Of a stretch of DNA of 11,008 nucleotides, positions 1-7,231 are shown one piece after another. The stretch lies in contig CAKUSF010000064.1 in NCBI GenBank assembly GCA_934678915.1, positions 1 to 11,008 of the forward strand, given 5' to 3'. Numbering within the stretch: position 1 is the first letter of the stretch; every line of letters starts with the position of its first letter. This DNA is from an uncultured Bacteroidales bacterium (GTDB taxonomy: Bacteria > Bacteroidota > Bacteroidia > Bacteroidales > UBA932). The notes beneath the pieces are model-generated. The model made no database searches and was not told the origin of the DNA. It was given only the letters and a program-made list of their open reading frames with translations. Made by a program: the position numbers and the translations under genes.

Positions 1-56
1 GCTCCGAGAGCCACGTGACTGTCATGCAGACAGGTAACTTTGAGTTGCTCCTCCAT
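1..56 (-). CDS. gcvT: Probable glycine cleavage system T protein (aminomethyltransferase), N-terminal 18 codons only
   Basis: An ATG at 56 opens a frame that runs off the left edge without a stop and reads MEEQLKVTCLHDSHVALG. GcvT proteins typically begin with a short segment of the form T-x-L-x-D-x-H-x-x-LGAKM, and this fits T8, L10, D12, H14 and L17-G18. The enzyme would transfer the aminomethyl carbon of glycine from the H protein to tetrahydrofolate in the cytoplasm. The gene lies 39 bp downstream of the lipoprotein gene on the same strand. That gap has two copies of AATTATCAGT (63-72 and 80-89) but no clear TAnnTTTG box. Only the N-terminus is visible, so the call rests on one short motif. 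A related folate-binding YgfZ-type protein is the main alternative. Confidence 0.55.
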   Translation of the reverse strand, partial: MEEQLKVTCLHDSHVALG

Positions 57-95
57 AAAATCAATTATCAGTGTTTATTAATTATCAGTAATGGA

Positions 96-1547
96 CTAAA
101 GCGCAAGCCTCAGTCCGAAAGTGCCTTTAATGTTCTTGGCCGGCATATATGATCTGTTGGTGATGCGGCAGGCATCCCAACGGCTGGCGCAGCTGCCGCC
201 ACGAAGAATCCTCGTTCCTCCTTCAGTAGCGCCAGTAGGATTGACCTGAGCGTCTATTGAATATTCCCCCGCACGGTCGTAGCACCACTCCCAGACGTTG
301 CCGCTCATGTCGAATATTCCCAATTCATTGGCCTTAAGCGTCTTGACATTATGCAGCTTTGACTTGGCATTATCAAGAAACCACATCGCATCGTAGTCGT
401 TTGATCCGCTGAAGCCATAGTGACGAGATTTCTGTCCACCTCTAGCGGAATATTCCCACTCAGCTTCTGTAGGAAGACGGAACTTACGTCCGGTCAAGGC
501 GTTGAGCCTACTGATGAATGTCTGACAGTTGTACCATGAGACATTCCCTACCGGCTTTTGTGGCTCGTCCAAGTCATTCAAATAAGGGACAGAACCCATC
601 ACAGCGTTCCAAAGGGCAACGGTCACCTCGGTCTCCCCTATCTCGAAATCATCAAGCGTAACTTGATGAGCAGGGACTTCATTATCTGGATAATTGAAAT
701 TCATATACGGAGCATCCGCAGAAGTGTAACCCATCTTGAATGTTCCACCTTTGACCTTCATCATCTTGAATACCACTCCCTTGACAGTGAATACTTCCGG
801 CTTCGCATCCGAAGCATCGATTTTCTCACGGTCAAAAGTGGTCCCTTCAATCGGTCCCAAAATTGCGTCTGTCAACACATCCTCAGTCAGTTGGGCTAAT
901 CTGAAACCGATTTTGGCCTTGCTGGTGTGGCAGTCCACTTCCATCCTCTCAAGTACAGTCCTGACAACTTTTCCGTCTTTATCAGCCGGTCCATCCGGAT
1001 TGACAGCCAGCTCCATAGGCTTGAAATATTCATCGCTTGTAGCCCCGTCAGGCACAGCATCATAGCTGTCAAGGCACCATTCTGCGACTGACGTGAACTC
1101 CTTCCCATTCTGAACTCTCTGGGCATATTCCCACTGGGCCTCGGTCGGAAGAATGAATATCTTGCCGGTAGCCTTGTTCAGTTTGCCAAGGAACTTCACA
1201 GCATCAACCCAAGACACCATATCGACCGGTGCGTCAGGGTTCTGCACCGAGCTCGGATTGCTGCCCATCACAGCAGTCCACAAAGCCTGTGAGACCGGTT
1301 TGGCACTGATTACGAATCCATCAAGAGCCACCTCGTGAGGAATCCCGTTCGTAACCTTCCTGCGATTGTCTGCGGAAAGTCCCATCGTGTAGTGACCGGC
1401 TGGGATCTTGACCATGTCAAACGTAACGTCACCAACGGTATATTCCATCTGATAGTCCACTTTCACGGGCTTCTGCACCGTTGTCTTGCAAGCCGTAATT
1501 GACAGCACTGCCGCCAAAACGGCAAACATATTTAAGAATTTATTCAT
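96..1547 (-). CDS. Lipoprotein with two FGE-sulfatase (SUMF1-like) domains, the first one shortened
   Basis: The 483-residue product starts with a lipoprotein signal peptide: K3, a hydrophobic stretch 5-17 and a lipobox ending in Cys20 (SITAC). It is therefore exported and membrane-anchored. Domain 2 (about 253-483) is complete, with GGTFKMG (267-273), the LPTEAEWEYSARGG signature (358-371), GNVWEW (416-421), RGGSC (449-453) and the terminal GFRL-type GLRL (478-481). Domain 1 (about 38-219) repeats the pattern: AGHYTMG, LPTEAQWEYAQR (133-144), VAEWC (154-158) and GFRL (214-217). However, only about a dozen residues separate its EWEYA-type and VAEWC motifs, against about fifty in domain 2, so its middle is missing. 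Bacteroidetes use such proteins for gliding or secretion (GldJ/GldK-like) and for other envelope roles as well as for sulfatase maturation. Catalytic formylglycine-generating enzymes have a Cys-x4-Cys pair. Here C453 and C460 are six residues apart, so a non-catalytic role is more likely. The substrate is unknown. Confidence 0.9.
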   Translation of the reverse strand: MNKFLNMFAVLAAVLSITACKTTVQKPVKVDYQMEYTVGDVTFDMVKIPAGHYTMGLSADNRRKVTNGIPHEVALDGFVISAKPVSQALWTAVMGSNPSSVQNPDAPVDMVSWVDAVKFLGKLNKATGKIFILPTEAQWEYAQRVQNGKEFTSVAEWCLDSYDAVPDGATSDEYFKPMELAVNPDGPADKDGKVVRTVLERMEVDCHTSKAKIGFRLAQLTEDVLTDAILGPIEGTTFDREKIDASDAKPEVFTVKGVVFKMMKVKGGTFKMGYTSADAPYMNFNYPDNEVPAHQVTLDDFEIGETEVTVALWNAVMGSVPYLNDLDEPQKPVGNVSWYNCQTFISRLNALTGRKFRLPTEAEWEYSARGGQKSRHYGFSGSNDYDAMWFLDNAKSKLHNVKTLKANELGIFDMSGNVWEWCYDRAGEYSIDAQVNPTGATEGGTRILRGGSCASRWDACRITNRSYMPAKNIKGTFGLRLAL

Positions 1548-1577
1548 TTTTCGTAATATTCTTAAAAATCACAATTC

Positions 1578-1585
1578 CAAATGTA
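1578..1585 (-). promoter_or_regulatory. Bacteroidetes -7 box upstream of the FGE-domain lipoprotein gene
   Basis: The minus strand reads TACATTTG, an exact match to TAnnTTTG, 31 bp before the ATG at 1547. A TTTT rather than a clean TTTG lies at the expected -33 distance, so only the -7 half is well supported. The gap 1548-1613 holds nothing else recognisable. Confidence 0.5.
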
Positions 1586-1613
1586 GTGAAAAACTTTCAA
1601 TTTGAAAACACCG

Positions 1614-2309
1614 TCAACGAATGTTGCGGATTTTCCTGCGAAGGTTTTCTGGAAGGAGTTCGGACAGACGCTCCCTAGCCCCTTGAGGCACGAAAATCCT
1701 TTTCAAGGACGCTCCGTAAAATGCATCGTCTCCAATGAACTCCAGACCTGCGGGAAGGATGATCTCCTCCAACGACTCGCATGCCAGGAACGCTCCCGCA
1801 CCGATAGCCTTGAGTCCCTTGTTGAATTTCACCTTGCTCAGCGAGAAGCACTCCTCAAAGGCTCCGTCTCCGATGGCAACCAACCTAGCTGGGCAGCTCA
1901 CCGAGCGAAGTTCCCAACAACCAAAGAAAGCCCCGTCACCAATGAACACCAAGTCTTTAGGCAGACGGATGCTTTTCAGCCAGCCACACTCGCGGAAAGC
2001 CTCCCTGCCGATGTGCGTGATGCTTTGAGGAAGGAATATCTTGTCCAAAAACGATGCTCTCTCCTCTTCAGGAATATCTTCACCTATCTTCCTGTCCTCA
2101 GCCATGTACGGCTGGAAGGCAAAGGCCCCATCGCAGATGATTCTCGTGCCTTCCTTGACGTGGACCTCACTTGGATAGTTCTCCGCGTCAAGTAGCTTCG
2201 TGCCATCGGAGGAGTAATTAGAGCAATTGTCATTGTCCCAGACATCACATGCACGGTCCTTGTCAGTGGCCAACGTGTCAAGTCTGAGAGCCTGTAGCCA
2301 GTCTTGCAT
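1614..2309 (-). CDS. BspA-like leucine-rich repeat (LRR_5) protein
   Basis: The product is 231 residues from the ATG at 2309. The same frame could begin two codons earlier at a TTG (2315), but ATG is the better choice. After about 90 non-repetitive residues come five 23-residue units of the form L-x-x-IG-x-x-AF-x-x-C-x-x-L-x-x-I-x-L-P. Examples are ITHIGREAFRECGWL, LVFIGDGAFFGCWEL, LVAIGDGAFEECFSL and LKAIGAGAFLACESL. This is the LRR_5 (BspA, Treponema pallidum) repeat. An earlier single GTRIICDGAF unit lies near residue 57. No signal peptide or sorting domain is visible, so the protein is probably cytoplasmic, unlike many surface BspA proteins. LRR_5 repeats usually bind proteins; the partner is unknown. 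The gene begins 16 bp after the stop of the unrecognised 159-residue gene and probably shares its transcript. The C-terminus ends in a basic helix (ENLRRKIRNIR). Confidence 0.85.
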   Translation of the reverse strand: MQDWLQALRLDTLATDKDRACDVWDNDNCSNYSSDGTKLLDAENYPSEVHVKEGTRIICDGAFAFQPYMAEDRKIGEDIPEEERASFLDKIFLPQSITHIGREAFRECGWLKSIRLPKDLVFIGDGAFFGCWELRSVSCPARLVAIGDGAFEECFSLSKVKFNKGLKAIGAGAFLACESLEEIILPAGLEFIGDDAFYGASLKRIFVPQGARERLSELLPENLRRKIRNIR

Positions 2310-2325
2310 ATTCAAAAACTTATTT

Positions 2326-2805
2326 TCAGAAAGATTTCAGGAAGTCGAGATCCTTTTTCAGCATAATCTTTGGCTCCATCAAGGCTACTTTCTGGAACAG
2401 CTTGAACTGGTTGGCCTTGGATAGATAGACTTTGTCCTCGTGCTTGCCTTTCCTCCACCATTTGTAGAAGCTGATTGGATCATTCTCAAAAGGGATTCTG
2501 GCGAGAATCTCAGAAGTGTAGCCCGGAAAATCAATGGTAAGGCCAAGCCCCATGAACTGTTTGTAGTACTGCTGATCAGCCCGTCTAAGCTTGCTCATCA
2601 AAGGGTTATAGACCTCAAACTGATCAACTTGCATCGTCTTTTCCCTGACGATCATTCTATGGATTCTGACCGGATCGAAGTTCAGCCACGCACCGACCCT
2701 CAAAGTCTTTGGCCCTTCTTCCGTGTCAAGGGTCAATTCATCCATTGAATAATAAACCTTCTCAGAATCGAGAGGAAAGACTGGATCGGTCTCTGCCATA
2801 ATCAT
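2326..2805 (-). CDS. Unrecognised 157-159 residue soluble protein
   Basis: I do not recognise this family. The protein is acidic at its N-terminus (MAETDPVFPLDSEKVYYSMD) and has a basic, aromatic C-terminal half (FYKWWRKGKHEDKVYL, then a lysine-rich end). There is no signal peptide, membrane segment or catalytic motif. Two ATGs compete, at 2805 (MIMAETD) and 2799 (MAETD). The -7 box at 2825-2832 puts the transcript start near 2818, so either start leaves a very short leader. The LRR gene follows 16 bp after its stop, so the two probably form a unit. The first half (DELTLDTEEGPKTLRVGAWLNF) looks like a small beta-rich fold and the second half helical; that is a guess from composition. The length and unbroken frame with ordinary codon use support a real gene. 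Confidence 0.75.
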   Translation of the reverse strand: MIMAETDPVFPLDSEKVYYSMDELTLDTEEGPKTLRVGAWLNFDPVRIHRMIVREKTMQVDQFEVYNPLMSKLRRADQQYYKQFMGLGLTIDFPGYTSEILARIPFENDPISFYKWWRKGKHEDKVYLSKANQFKLFQKVALMEPKIMLKKDLDFLKSF

Positions 2806-2824
2806 TGATTTAAAAACTTATAGG

Positions 2825-2855
2825 CAAATATATGCAAAAAAAACGTTCCCCGAAA
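2825..2855 (-). promoter_or_regulatory. Promoter of the 159-residue gene and the LRR gene
   Basis: The minus strand has TTTC at 2855-2852 and TATATTTG at 2832-2825, separated by 19 bp. This is close to the Bacteroidetes pattern TTTG-N19-21-TAnnTTTG, with an exact -7 box and one mismatch in -33. It sits immediately after the YitT-family stop codon, so the gene pair can be transcribed independently of that gene. Confidence 0.6.
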
Positions 2856-2856
2856 G

Positions 2857-3789
2857 CTAGAAATGGAATTTCTTGTGTTTAAGCCAAAGGCCATAGACCT
2901 CGCTGACATTGCCGGCTGTGACAAATGATTTGATGTTTTCACGTTTGAGAAATTCCATAAGATTGGAAAATTCTTCTTGTGTTAGAAGAGACTGGATCTC
3001 TATGCTCTTCTCTCCAGTGTAGCCTCCAATCACTTCATAAAGGCTGCAACCACGGCCCAATTCATCAATAATGAAACGACGAATCTTGTCGTAGTCAGAG
3101 GAGATTATGCAGACCCTTTTGCGTTTGTTCAGGCTGGCTGTGAAATAGTCCACTACAAGTCCGTTGATCCATGTTCCAATCAAGCCGATAATCACCATCT
3201 TGAAAGGGTTGATAGCGAAAGCAGTACAGCAGATCACCGCTCCAGCCACTGTCACCGAAGCACCTATGTCGAAGTGGAAATACTTGTTCACAATCTTGGC
3301 CAAAATGTCTAGCCCTCCAGTGGAGGCGTTGATGTTGAACAGAATCGCCTGAGAGACACTTAGCAGTAAGACAAAGCAACAGAGGTCAAACCAGATGTCG
3401 CCCATTACGGAAGTTGTGCCCGGTTCGATAAGGCGTTCGTAAGGCATTATCCATGCCCAAAAATCCATCAGAGGTCCAAGGATCATCGCGGTATAGACAG
3501 TTTTTGCACCGAACTCTTTTCCTATAAGGAGCCATGCAAGGACAAGCAAAATGGCATTGATAATGGTCACGAAGATTGAGACTTTAATCTGAATGCCGAA
3601 GAAAGACTCACATATTCCTGAAAGGACAATGGACAGTCCGGATATGGTTCCGATGATCAGTTTGCTCGGCACAAGGAAATAATAGACAGCTGCTGCCGCG
3701 ACCAGCATTCCGAGTGTCATTACCACAACGTCTTTCCAGAATTTGCCGGTCATGACCATTCCTGTGATGTCTTTAATCTTTTCATTCAT
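2857..3789 (-). CDS. YitT family membrane protein (YitT_membrane plus DUF2179)
   Basis: The product has 310 residues, a usual length for this family. Hydrophobic segments lie at about 20-40, 46-62, 69-90, 97-114, 133-151 and 175-215, giving five or six helices. They carry the family motifs LIIGTISGLSIV (44-55) and NASTGGLDILA (154-164), the latter being the signature STGG-x-D. The soluble C-terminal DUF2179 domain (about 225-300) contains the typical GCSLYEVIGGYTGE (247-260). The function of YitT proteins is not settled; transport or sensing at the inner membrane is assumed. The ATG at 3789 lies 27 bp from a TAACTTTG box, leaving a leader of about 20 nt. The gene is divergent from the DMT transporter gene and ends 51 bp before the start of the 159-residue gene. 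Confidence 0.93.
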   Translation of the reverse strand: MNEKIKDITGMVMTGKFWKDVVVMTLGMLVAAAAVYYFLVPSKLIIGTISGLSIVLSGICESFFGIQIKVSIFVTIINAILLVLAWLLIGKEFGAKTVYTAMILGPLMDFWAWIMPYERLIEPGTTSVMGDIWFDLCCFVLLLSVSQAILFNINASTGGLDILAKIVNKYFHFDIGASVTVAGAVICCTAFAINPFKMVIIGLIGTWINGLVVDYFTASLNKRKRVCIISSDYDKIRRFIIDELGRGCSLYEVIGGYTGEKSIEIQSLLTQEEFSNLMEFLKRENIKSFVTAGNVSEVYGLWLKHKKFHF

Positions 3790-3815
3790 TTTACTGTCAT
3801 ACCAAAAACTTGGGG

Positions 3816-3823
3816 CAAAGTTA
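3816..3823 (-). promoter_or_regulatory. -7 box of the YitT-family gene
   Basis: The minus strand reads TAACTTTG, an exact TAnnTTTG match, 27 bp upstream of the ATG. No convincing TTTG is present 19-21 bp further upstream. It faces the DMT promoter in the 149-bp divergent region 3790-3938. Confidence 0.55.
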
Positions 3824-3907
3824 GGATTATTTTCCTAATGCTTTTCTAGATATTCAAGAAAATTCCTAAAGAAAACACAGAAAATGCAACTAAAAGAGGA
3901 AAAATGC

Positions 3908-3915
3908 TAACTTTG
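3908..3915 (+). promoter_or_regulatory. -7 box of the DMT transporter gene
   Basis: TAACTTTG followed by CAGCC lies 24 bp before the ATG at 3939. The same extended sequence, TAACTTTGC(A/T)GCC, occurs before the first MATE gene. The -33 position is A-rich with no TTTG. An ATG at 3932 is out of frame with the gene, so 3939 is taken as the start. Confidence 0.55.
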
Positions 3916-3938
3916 CAGCCAATTTTGAAAAATGGAAT

Positions 3939-4994
3939 ATGGTCAGAGCTAAAGAGAGCAAGGCTAAAGGCTTCTTTTTCGGGATTTTAGCCGCAGTTAG
4001 TTACGGTGTAAACCCTCTTGGGGCAAAATACCTTTACGAGGAGGGATTGAATGTTGAGTCAGTGCTGTTCTATAGGTACGGACTGGCTGCGTTGATAATA
4101 GGGCTGATTATGGTGGGGAAGATTCTTATGCATGGGAAGGTCAATTCGGCAAGCTCAGTGACCAGCCGGACTTCGGTCACTGAGCCTGCCGAAGTGGCCG
4201 GAAACATCGAGACATTCAAAGTCAGCCGAGGCGAACTCTCAACCCTAATAGCCCTAGGACTCCTGTTCGTAATCTCCTCTCTTACTCTATACTGTAGCTT
4301 TCTCTACATGGACAGCGGAGTAGCCTGTTCCCTGCTCTTCGTCTATCCCGTCATGACAGCTGTTCTGATGGCCATGCTCTACGGAGAGAAGATCACGAAA
4401 GCAACCGCTGCCGCAATAGCCCTGTCACTTGTCGGAGTGCTCCTTCTTTATAAAGGTGACGGAGAAACGGTTCTCAGCACCGTAGGAGTACTTCTTGTGA
4501 TGGTCTCTGCCCTTAGTTACGCCCTCTACATCATCGTGGCAAACCGCGCATCCGCACCGCAATCCGAACTAGAAGCCAGCCACAACAGATTCTCCAAGTA
4601 CCTACCTCACAGAGCAACAATCCATCGGCTTGACATGTCCGCGATGAAGCTGAGTTTCTACGTGCTGATTGTCTGTGCTGTGTCAATGGTCCTATTCTCG
4701 CTCACTTCACCCGAACGTCATCTCATGCCACTTGTCACGGGACGTGAGTGGGGATATTCATTGATGCTCGCCATTGTTCCCACCGTCTTTTCCCTCATTT
4801 CCATGGGGATCTCCGTTCGCATCATCGGTTCTACTCCGACCGCCATCATGGGCGCGCTTGAGCCACTGACAGCTGTCGTGATTGGTCTTACCGTCTTCCA
4901 CGAGGCCTTGACTGTCAATCTGGCAGCCGGCATTCTGCTAATCCTCACCGCTGTGATCACAATCATCCTCAGCAAGGGCAAAGCTTCTGCCTAG
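3939..4994 (+). CDS. EamA / DMT superfamily transporter with a repeat-encoded loop insert
   Basis: The 351-residue inner-membrane protein has two EamA repeats, about 10-172 and 180-345, with roughly ten helices. Family marks are the start of helix 1 (GILAAVSYGVNPLGAKYL, 15-32), the R46-Y47 in helix 2, the helix pair 131-150 ending in GE, and the second-repeat motif TPTAIMGALEPLTAVVIG (299-316). Such proteins export or import small metabolites; the substrate cannot be read here. EamA proteins are usually near 290-310 residues. The extra length is in two hydrophilic loops: 66-97 between helices 2 and 3, and about 202-235 between the two halves. The first loop contains a pair of 23-bp palindromic repeats (nucleotides 4140-4198, residues about 68-87), which read through without a stop as NSASSVTSRTSVTEPAEV. 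That loop would be cytoplasmic or periplasmic and probably tolerates the insert. Confidence 0.92.
   Translation: MVRAKESKAKGFFFGILAAVSYGVNPLGAKYLYEEGLNVESVLFYRYGLAALIIGLIMVGKILMHGKVNSASSVTSRTSVTEPAEVAGNIETFKVSRGELSTLIALGLLFVISSLTLYCSFLYMDSGVACSLLFVYPVMTAVLMAMLYGEKITKATAAAIALSLVGVLLLYKGDGETVLSTVGVLLVMVSALSYALYIIVANRASAPQSELEASHNRFSKYLPHRATIHRLDMSAMKLSFYVLIVCAVSMVLFSLTSPERHLMPLVTGREWGYSLMLAIVPTVFSLISMGISVRIIGSTPTAIMGALEPLTAVVIGLTVFHEALTVNLAAGILLILTAVITIILSKGKASA
4140..4198. repeat. Inverted pair of 23-bp palindromic repeats inside the DMT gene
   Basis: Unit 1 (4140-4162) lies in reverse orientation and unit 2 (4176-4198) in forward orientation, with 13 bp between. The inner 19 nt of each (4145-4163 and 4175-4193) are reverse complements with one difference, which becomes a G-U pair in RNA, so a long hairpin with an 11-nt loop is expected. 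Each unit is itself an imperfect palindrome. It starts GTCRCT, ends AGYGAC and has the core GAGCCTGCCGA. Related copies are at 7493-7548 and 10193-10236. Confidence 0.9.
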
Positions 4995-5067
4995 GCTATT
5001 TTGGCACACACTTTGGTAACTTCTCCGCTCGGTTAGTAATCGTTAAAATATTACTAAGAGTATAACT

Positions 5068-5706
5068 ATGAAAAGAATAATAACATCTATTTGCTTGTTA
5101 CTGCTAGTGGCAGCCACAAGTTTTGCGCAGACTGAAAAGCGTATCTACACTTCATCAGAGAAGATTGCCATTGAAAATGCCCGAATCAAAGCAGACTCAA
5201 CCTTAAGGGCAAAGTCTAAGCAGGATGCCAAGGCATTGAAAGAACTGCAGAAAAGAATAGAAGCACAGCAGGATTCTCTCGCCTTTGCCAATGCTGTTAA
5301 GGCACTGGATTCCTTGGACTTCGTTTTTGAGGCAGACAAAATCATCTTCAAGTACGGAGACATGGCCTATGTTCAAAGCAACACTAATTTCATTTCCCTG
5401 TCCGATGACAAAGCCGTTGTCCAGGTTGCACCTTTCAATGGCGGTGGTCCTAATGGTGTAGGGGGCATCACTCTTGATGGACGAGCCTCCAACATCAAGA
5501 TGGTAACCGACAAAAAAGGAACAATCTCATATTCTATGAATATTCAGGGAGCGGCAATCTCCGCAATTGTGACCATTACCTTACCGAAAGGTTCGAACAA
5601 TGCCACTGTAGTGATTGATCCGACTTTCAATTCCAACAGGATAACGCTCAGCGGCAGACTACTTCCGAAAAGCAAATCTAGGGTTTTCAAAGGGTCTTCA
5701 ATCTAA
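5068..5706 (+). CDS. DUF4251 family secreted protein
   Basis: The product has 212 residues. A Sec signal peptide (K2-R3, hydrophobic 4-18, cleavage after SFA-20, mature end QTEK) sends it to the periplasm or beyond. Residues about 28-80 form a charged, alanine-rich helix likely to be a coiled coil (TLRAKSKQDAKALKELQKRI). Residues about 82-205 match the Bacteroidetes DUF4251 pattern: DFVFEADKIIFKYG, SNTNFISLSDDKAVVQV, the glycine run GGGPNGVGGITLDG (125-138), GSNNATVVIDP and NSNRITLSGRLLP. The domain's function is unknown. Its beta-rich lipocalin-like appearance and export suggest an envelope role. The gene is 73 bp after the DMT stop and 72 bp before the MATE start. The upstream gap has no clear -7 box, so co-transcription with the DMT gene is possible. 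Confidence 0.9.
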   Translation: MKRIITSICLLLLVAATSFAQTEKRIYTSSEKIAIENARIKADSTLRAKSKQDAKALKELQKRIEAQQDSLAFANAVKALDSLDFVFEADKIIFKYGDMAYVQSNTNFISLSDDKAVVQVAPFNGGGPNGVGGITLDGRASNIKMVTDKKGTISYSMNIQGAAISAIVTITLPKGSNNATVVIDPTFNSNRITLSGRLLPKSKSRVFKGSSI

Positions 5707-5715
5707 AATAGTGGA

Positions 5716-5747
5716 TTTGTCAATCTAACACAATGTGTGTAACTTTG
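5716..5747 (+). promoter_or_regulatory. Promoter of the first MATE gene
   Basis: TTTG (5716-5719), a 20-bp spacer and TAACTTTG (5740-5747) make an exact Bacteroidetes promoter. Transcription should start near 5754, inside or at the edge of the hairpin at 5747-5770, leaving a leader of about 25 nt before the ATG at 5779. Confidence 0.8.
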
Positions 5748-5770
5748 CTGCCCTTTTCTTCAAGGGCAGC
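5747..5770 (+). other. Hairpin at the promoter/leader junction of the first MATE gene
   Basis: GCTGCCCTT (5747-5755) and AAGGGCAGC (5762-5770) are perfect reverse complements of 9 bp around a 6-nt loop. The element starts at the last base of the -7 box, so it overlaps the transcription start. It could be a 5' RNA stem affecting stability or ribosome access, or a repressor site on DNA. It is not followed by a T-run and is not a terminator of the DUF4251 gene. Confidence 0.6.
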
Positions 5771-5778
5771 ATTGTTTT

Positions 5779-7104
5779 ATGAACAAAATCAAAGAAATAC
5801 TCCGAATAGGCCTGCCTATCATGCTTGGGCAGGCTTGTGTCATTGTACTGGCGTTCGCGGACAACATCATGATTGGATGGCACAGCGTGGATGAACTCGC
5901 AGCCTCATCGTTCGTGAACAACATCATGAATTTGTTCATAATGACTGAGCTGGGATTCGCTACAGGGATGACTCCAATGATTGGGGCGCACAATGGGACC
6001 GGCAACATCAAAGGGATAGGGACCACGCTGAAGAACGGGCTGATTGTAAACGGAATCATCGGAGGAATAAGCGTAGCGTTGCTCACCGCGATTTACTTTT
6101 GCCTCGGACTGTTCGGCCAAGCACCTGAACTGATGCCATTCATCAAGCCTTACTTCATCATAGTAGGGATTTCCAGTCTGTTCGCTCTCGGCTTCAACGT
6201 TCTCAAGCAGTTCACCGACGGCATCTGCAAGCCAATGATTTCCATGACATTGCTTATCGGAGGAAACCTCCTCAACATATTCGGGAACTGGGTACTGATC
6301 TACGGCAAGCTCGGTTTCCCGGAGATGGGGCTCACTGGCGCGGGAATCAGCACACTCGTCTCTAGAGCCGTAATTCTAATAGCGTTCGTAGCTTACATAT
6401 TCAAGTCAAAAAGGATGAATGAATATGCTCGTGCGATTAAAGAGGCAGTATTATCGCGTAGCGATGTCAGATGTGTTTTCAAGATGGGCTACCCAATTGG
6501 AATACAGATGGCTCTGGAGACTTCAACTTTCACATTCGCTGCTGTGATGGCAGGCTGGCTTGGTGTTCTGGAACTAGCTGCTCATCAGGTAGTCCTGACA
6601 ATCTCGCAGCTGTTCTTCTTGATGATGCAGGGCCTCTCTTTCGCTGTCTCGATCCTTGTCAGCAACGCCTTCGGCAGAAAGGACATAGGAGCCATTCGTG
6701 AATATGCCCGTAAAGGTTACTTCATGACACTGGGCATCTCCGCCACGCTATCGGTTCTGCTATACTGTTTCCGCTACCAGGCCGCGGGAATATTCAGTGA
6801 TTCCCCTGAAGTCACTGCTCTTGCCGTCTCGCTCTTCTTCCTTCTCTTCGCCTACCAGTTCGGTGACGGTCTCCAACTTTGCTTCGCCAATGTCCTTCGA
6901 GGCATCCAAGATGTCAAGCCCATCATGTACGCAGCCTTCGTCAGCTACTACCTCATCGCCATTCCATCCGCCTACCTCCTTGGCTTCAAGGCCGGTCTAG
7001 GCATTCAAGGAATATGGTTGGGCTTCCCCATCGGCCTCACTCTAGCCGGCCTCTTCTTCTACGCCCGCTACCGCTCCGACCTCAAAAAACTCCACACCGT
7101 TTAG
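5779..7104 (+). CDS. MATE family multidrug efflux transporter (NorM-like)
   Basis: The product has 441 residues and about 12 membrane helices in two bundles. The first bundle opens with GLPIMLGQ (11-18) and FADNIMIGWHSVDELAASSF (26-45); GMTPMIGAHNGTGN (63-76) follows. The second half repeats this with GYPIGIQMALETSTFTFAAVMAGWLG (237-262) and ELAAHQVVLTI (265-275), and LRGIQDVKP appears later. MATE proteins export cationic drugs or metabolites in exchange for Na+ or H+. The gene has its own promoter and no Shine-Dalgarno sequence. The last codons and the stop (7089-7106) form the first copy of an 18-bp motif repeated downstream, so the C-terminal KKLHTV may have been shaped by repeat turnover. 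The second MATE gene downstream belongs to a different subfamily, so this is not a recent tandem duplication. Confidence 0.93.
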   Translation: MNKIKEILRIGLPIMLGQACVIVLAFADNIMIGWHSVDELAASSFVNNIMNLFIMTELGFATGMTPMIGAHNGTGNIKGIGTTLKNGLIVNGIIGGISVALLTAIYFCLGLFGQAPELMPFIKPYFIIVGISSLFALGFNVLKQFTDGICKPMISMTLLIGGNLLNIFGNWVLIYGKLGFPEMGLTGAGISTLVSRAVILIAFVAYIFKSKRMNEYARAIKEAVLSRSDVRCVFKMGYPIGIQMALETSTFTFAAVMAGWLGVLELAAHQVVLTISQLFFLMMQGLSFAVSILVSNAFGRKDIGAIREYARKGYFMTLGISATLSVLLYCFRYQAAGIFSDSPEVTALAVSLFFLLFAYQFGDGLQLCFANVLRGIQDVKPIMYAAFVSYYLIAIPSAYLLGFKAGLGIQGIWLGFPIGLTLAGLFFYARYRSDLKKLHTV

Positions 7105-7231
7105 CTCCACTTCCCCACTCCGCATCGTTTTGCTACTCTACTCCGCATCATTTAGCTCGCCTCTCTTCTCCACCCCCTTCTTGGTATGCACTTGGCAACT
7201 ATGGGGCTCGCCTACTCCGCATCATTTAGCT
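7089..7231. repeat. 18-bp motif in four copies, starting within the MATE stop region
   Basis: The motif ACTCCGCATCRTTTAGCT occurs at 7089-7106 (three to four differences), 7117-7134, 7140-7157 and 7214-7231. The first copy contains the TAG stop of the MATE gene. The last two copies lie within a perfect 37-bp direct repeat (7138-7174 and 7212-7248, 74 bp apart). A weaker fifth copy ending GATTTAGCT lies at 7454-7472. Confidence 0.85.

Noticed and set aside
63-89. AATTATCAGT direct repeat as a promoter element for the probable gcvT
   Set aside because: The two copies do not match the TAnnTTTG/TTTG boxes, and short AT-rich repeats arise easily by chance.
1602-2195. Long plus-strand open frame across the LRR gene
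   Set aside because: It is antisense to five clear LRR_5 repeats and shows no family resemblance; the frame is a by-product of the coding strand.
3790-3938. Riboswitch or small RNA in the divergent YitT/DMT gap
   Set aside because: The leaders predicted from the two -7 boxes are only about 20 nt long, too short for a known riboswitch.
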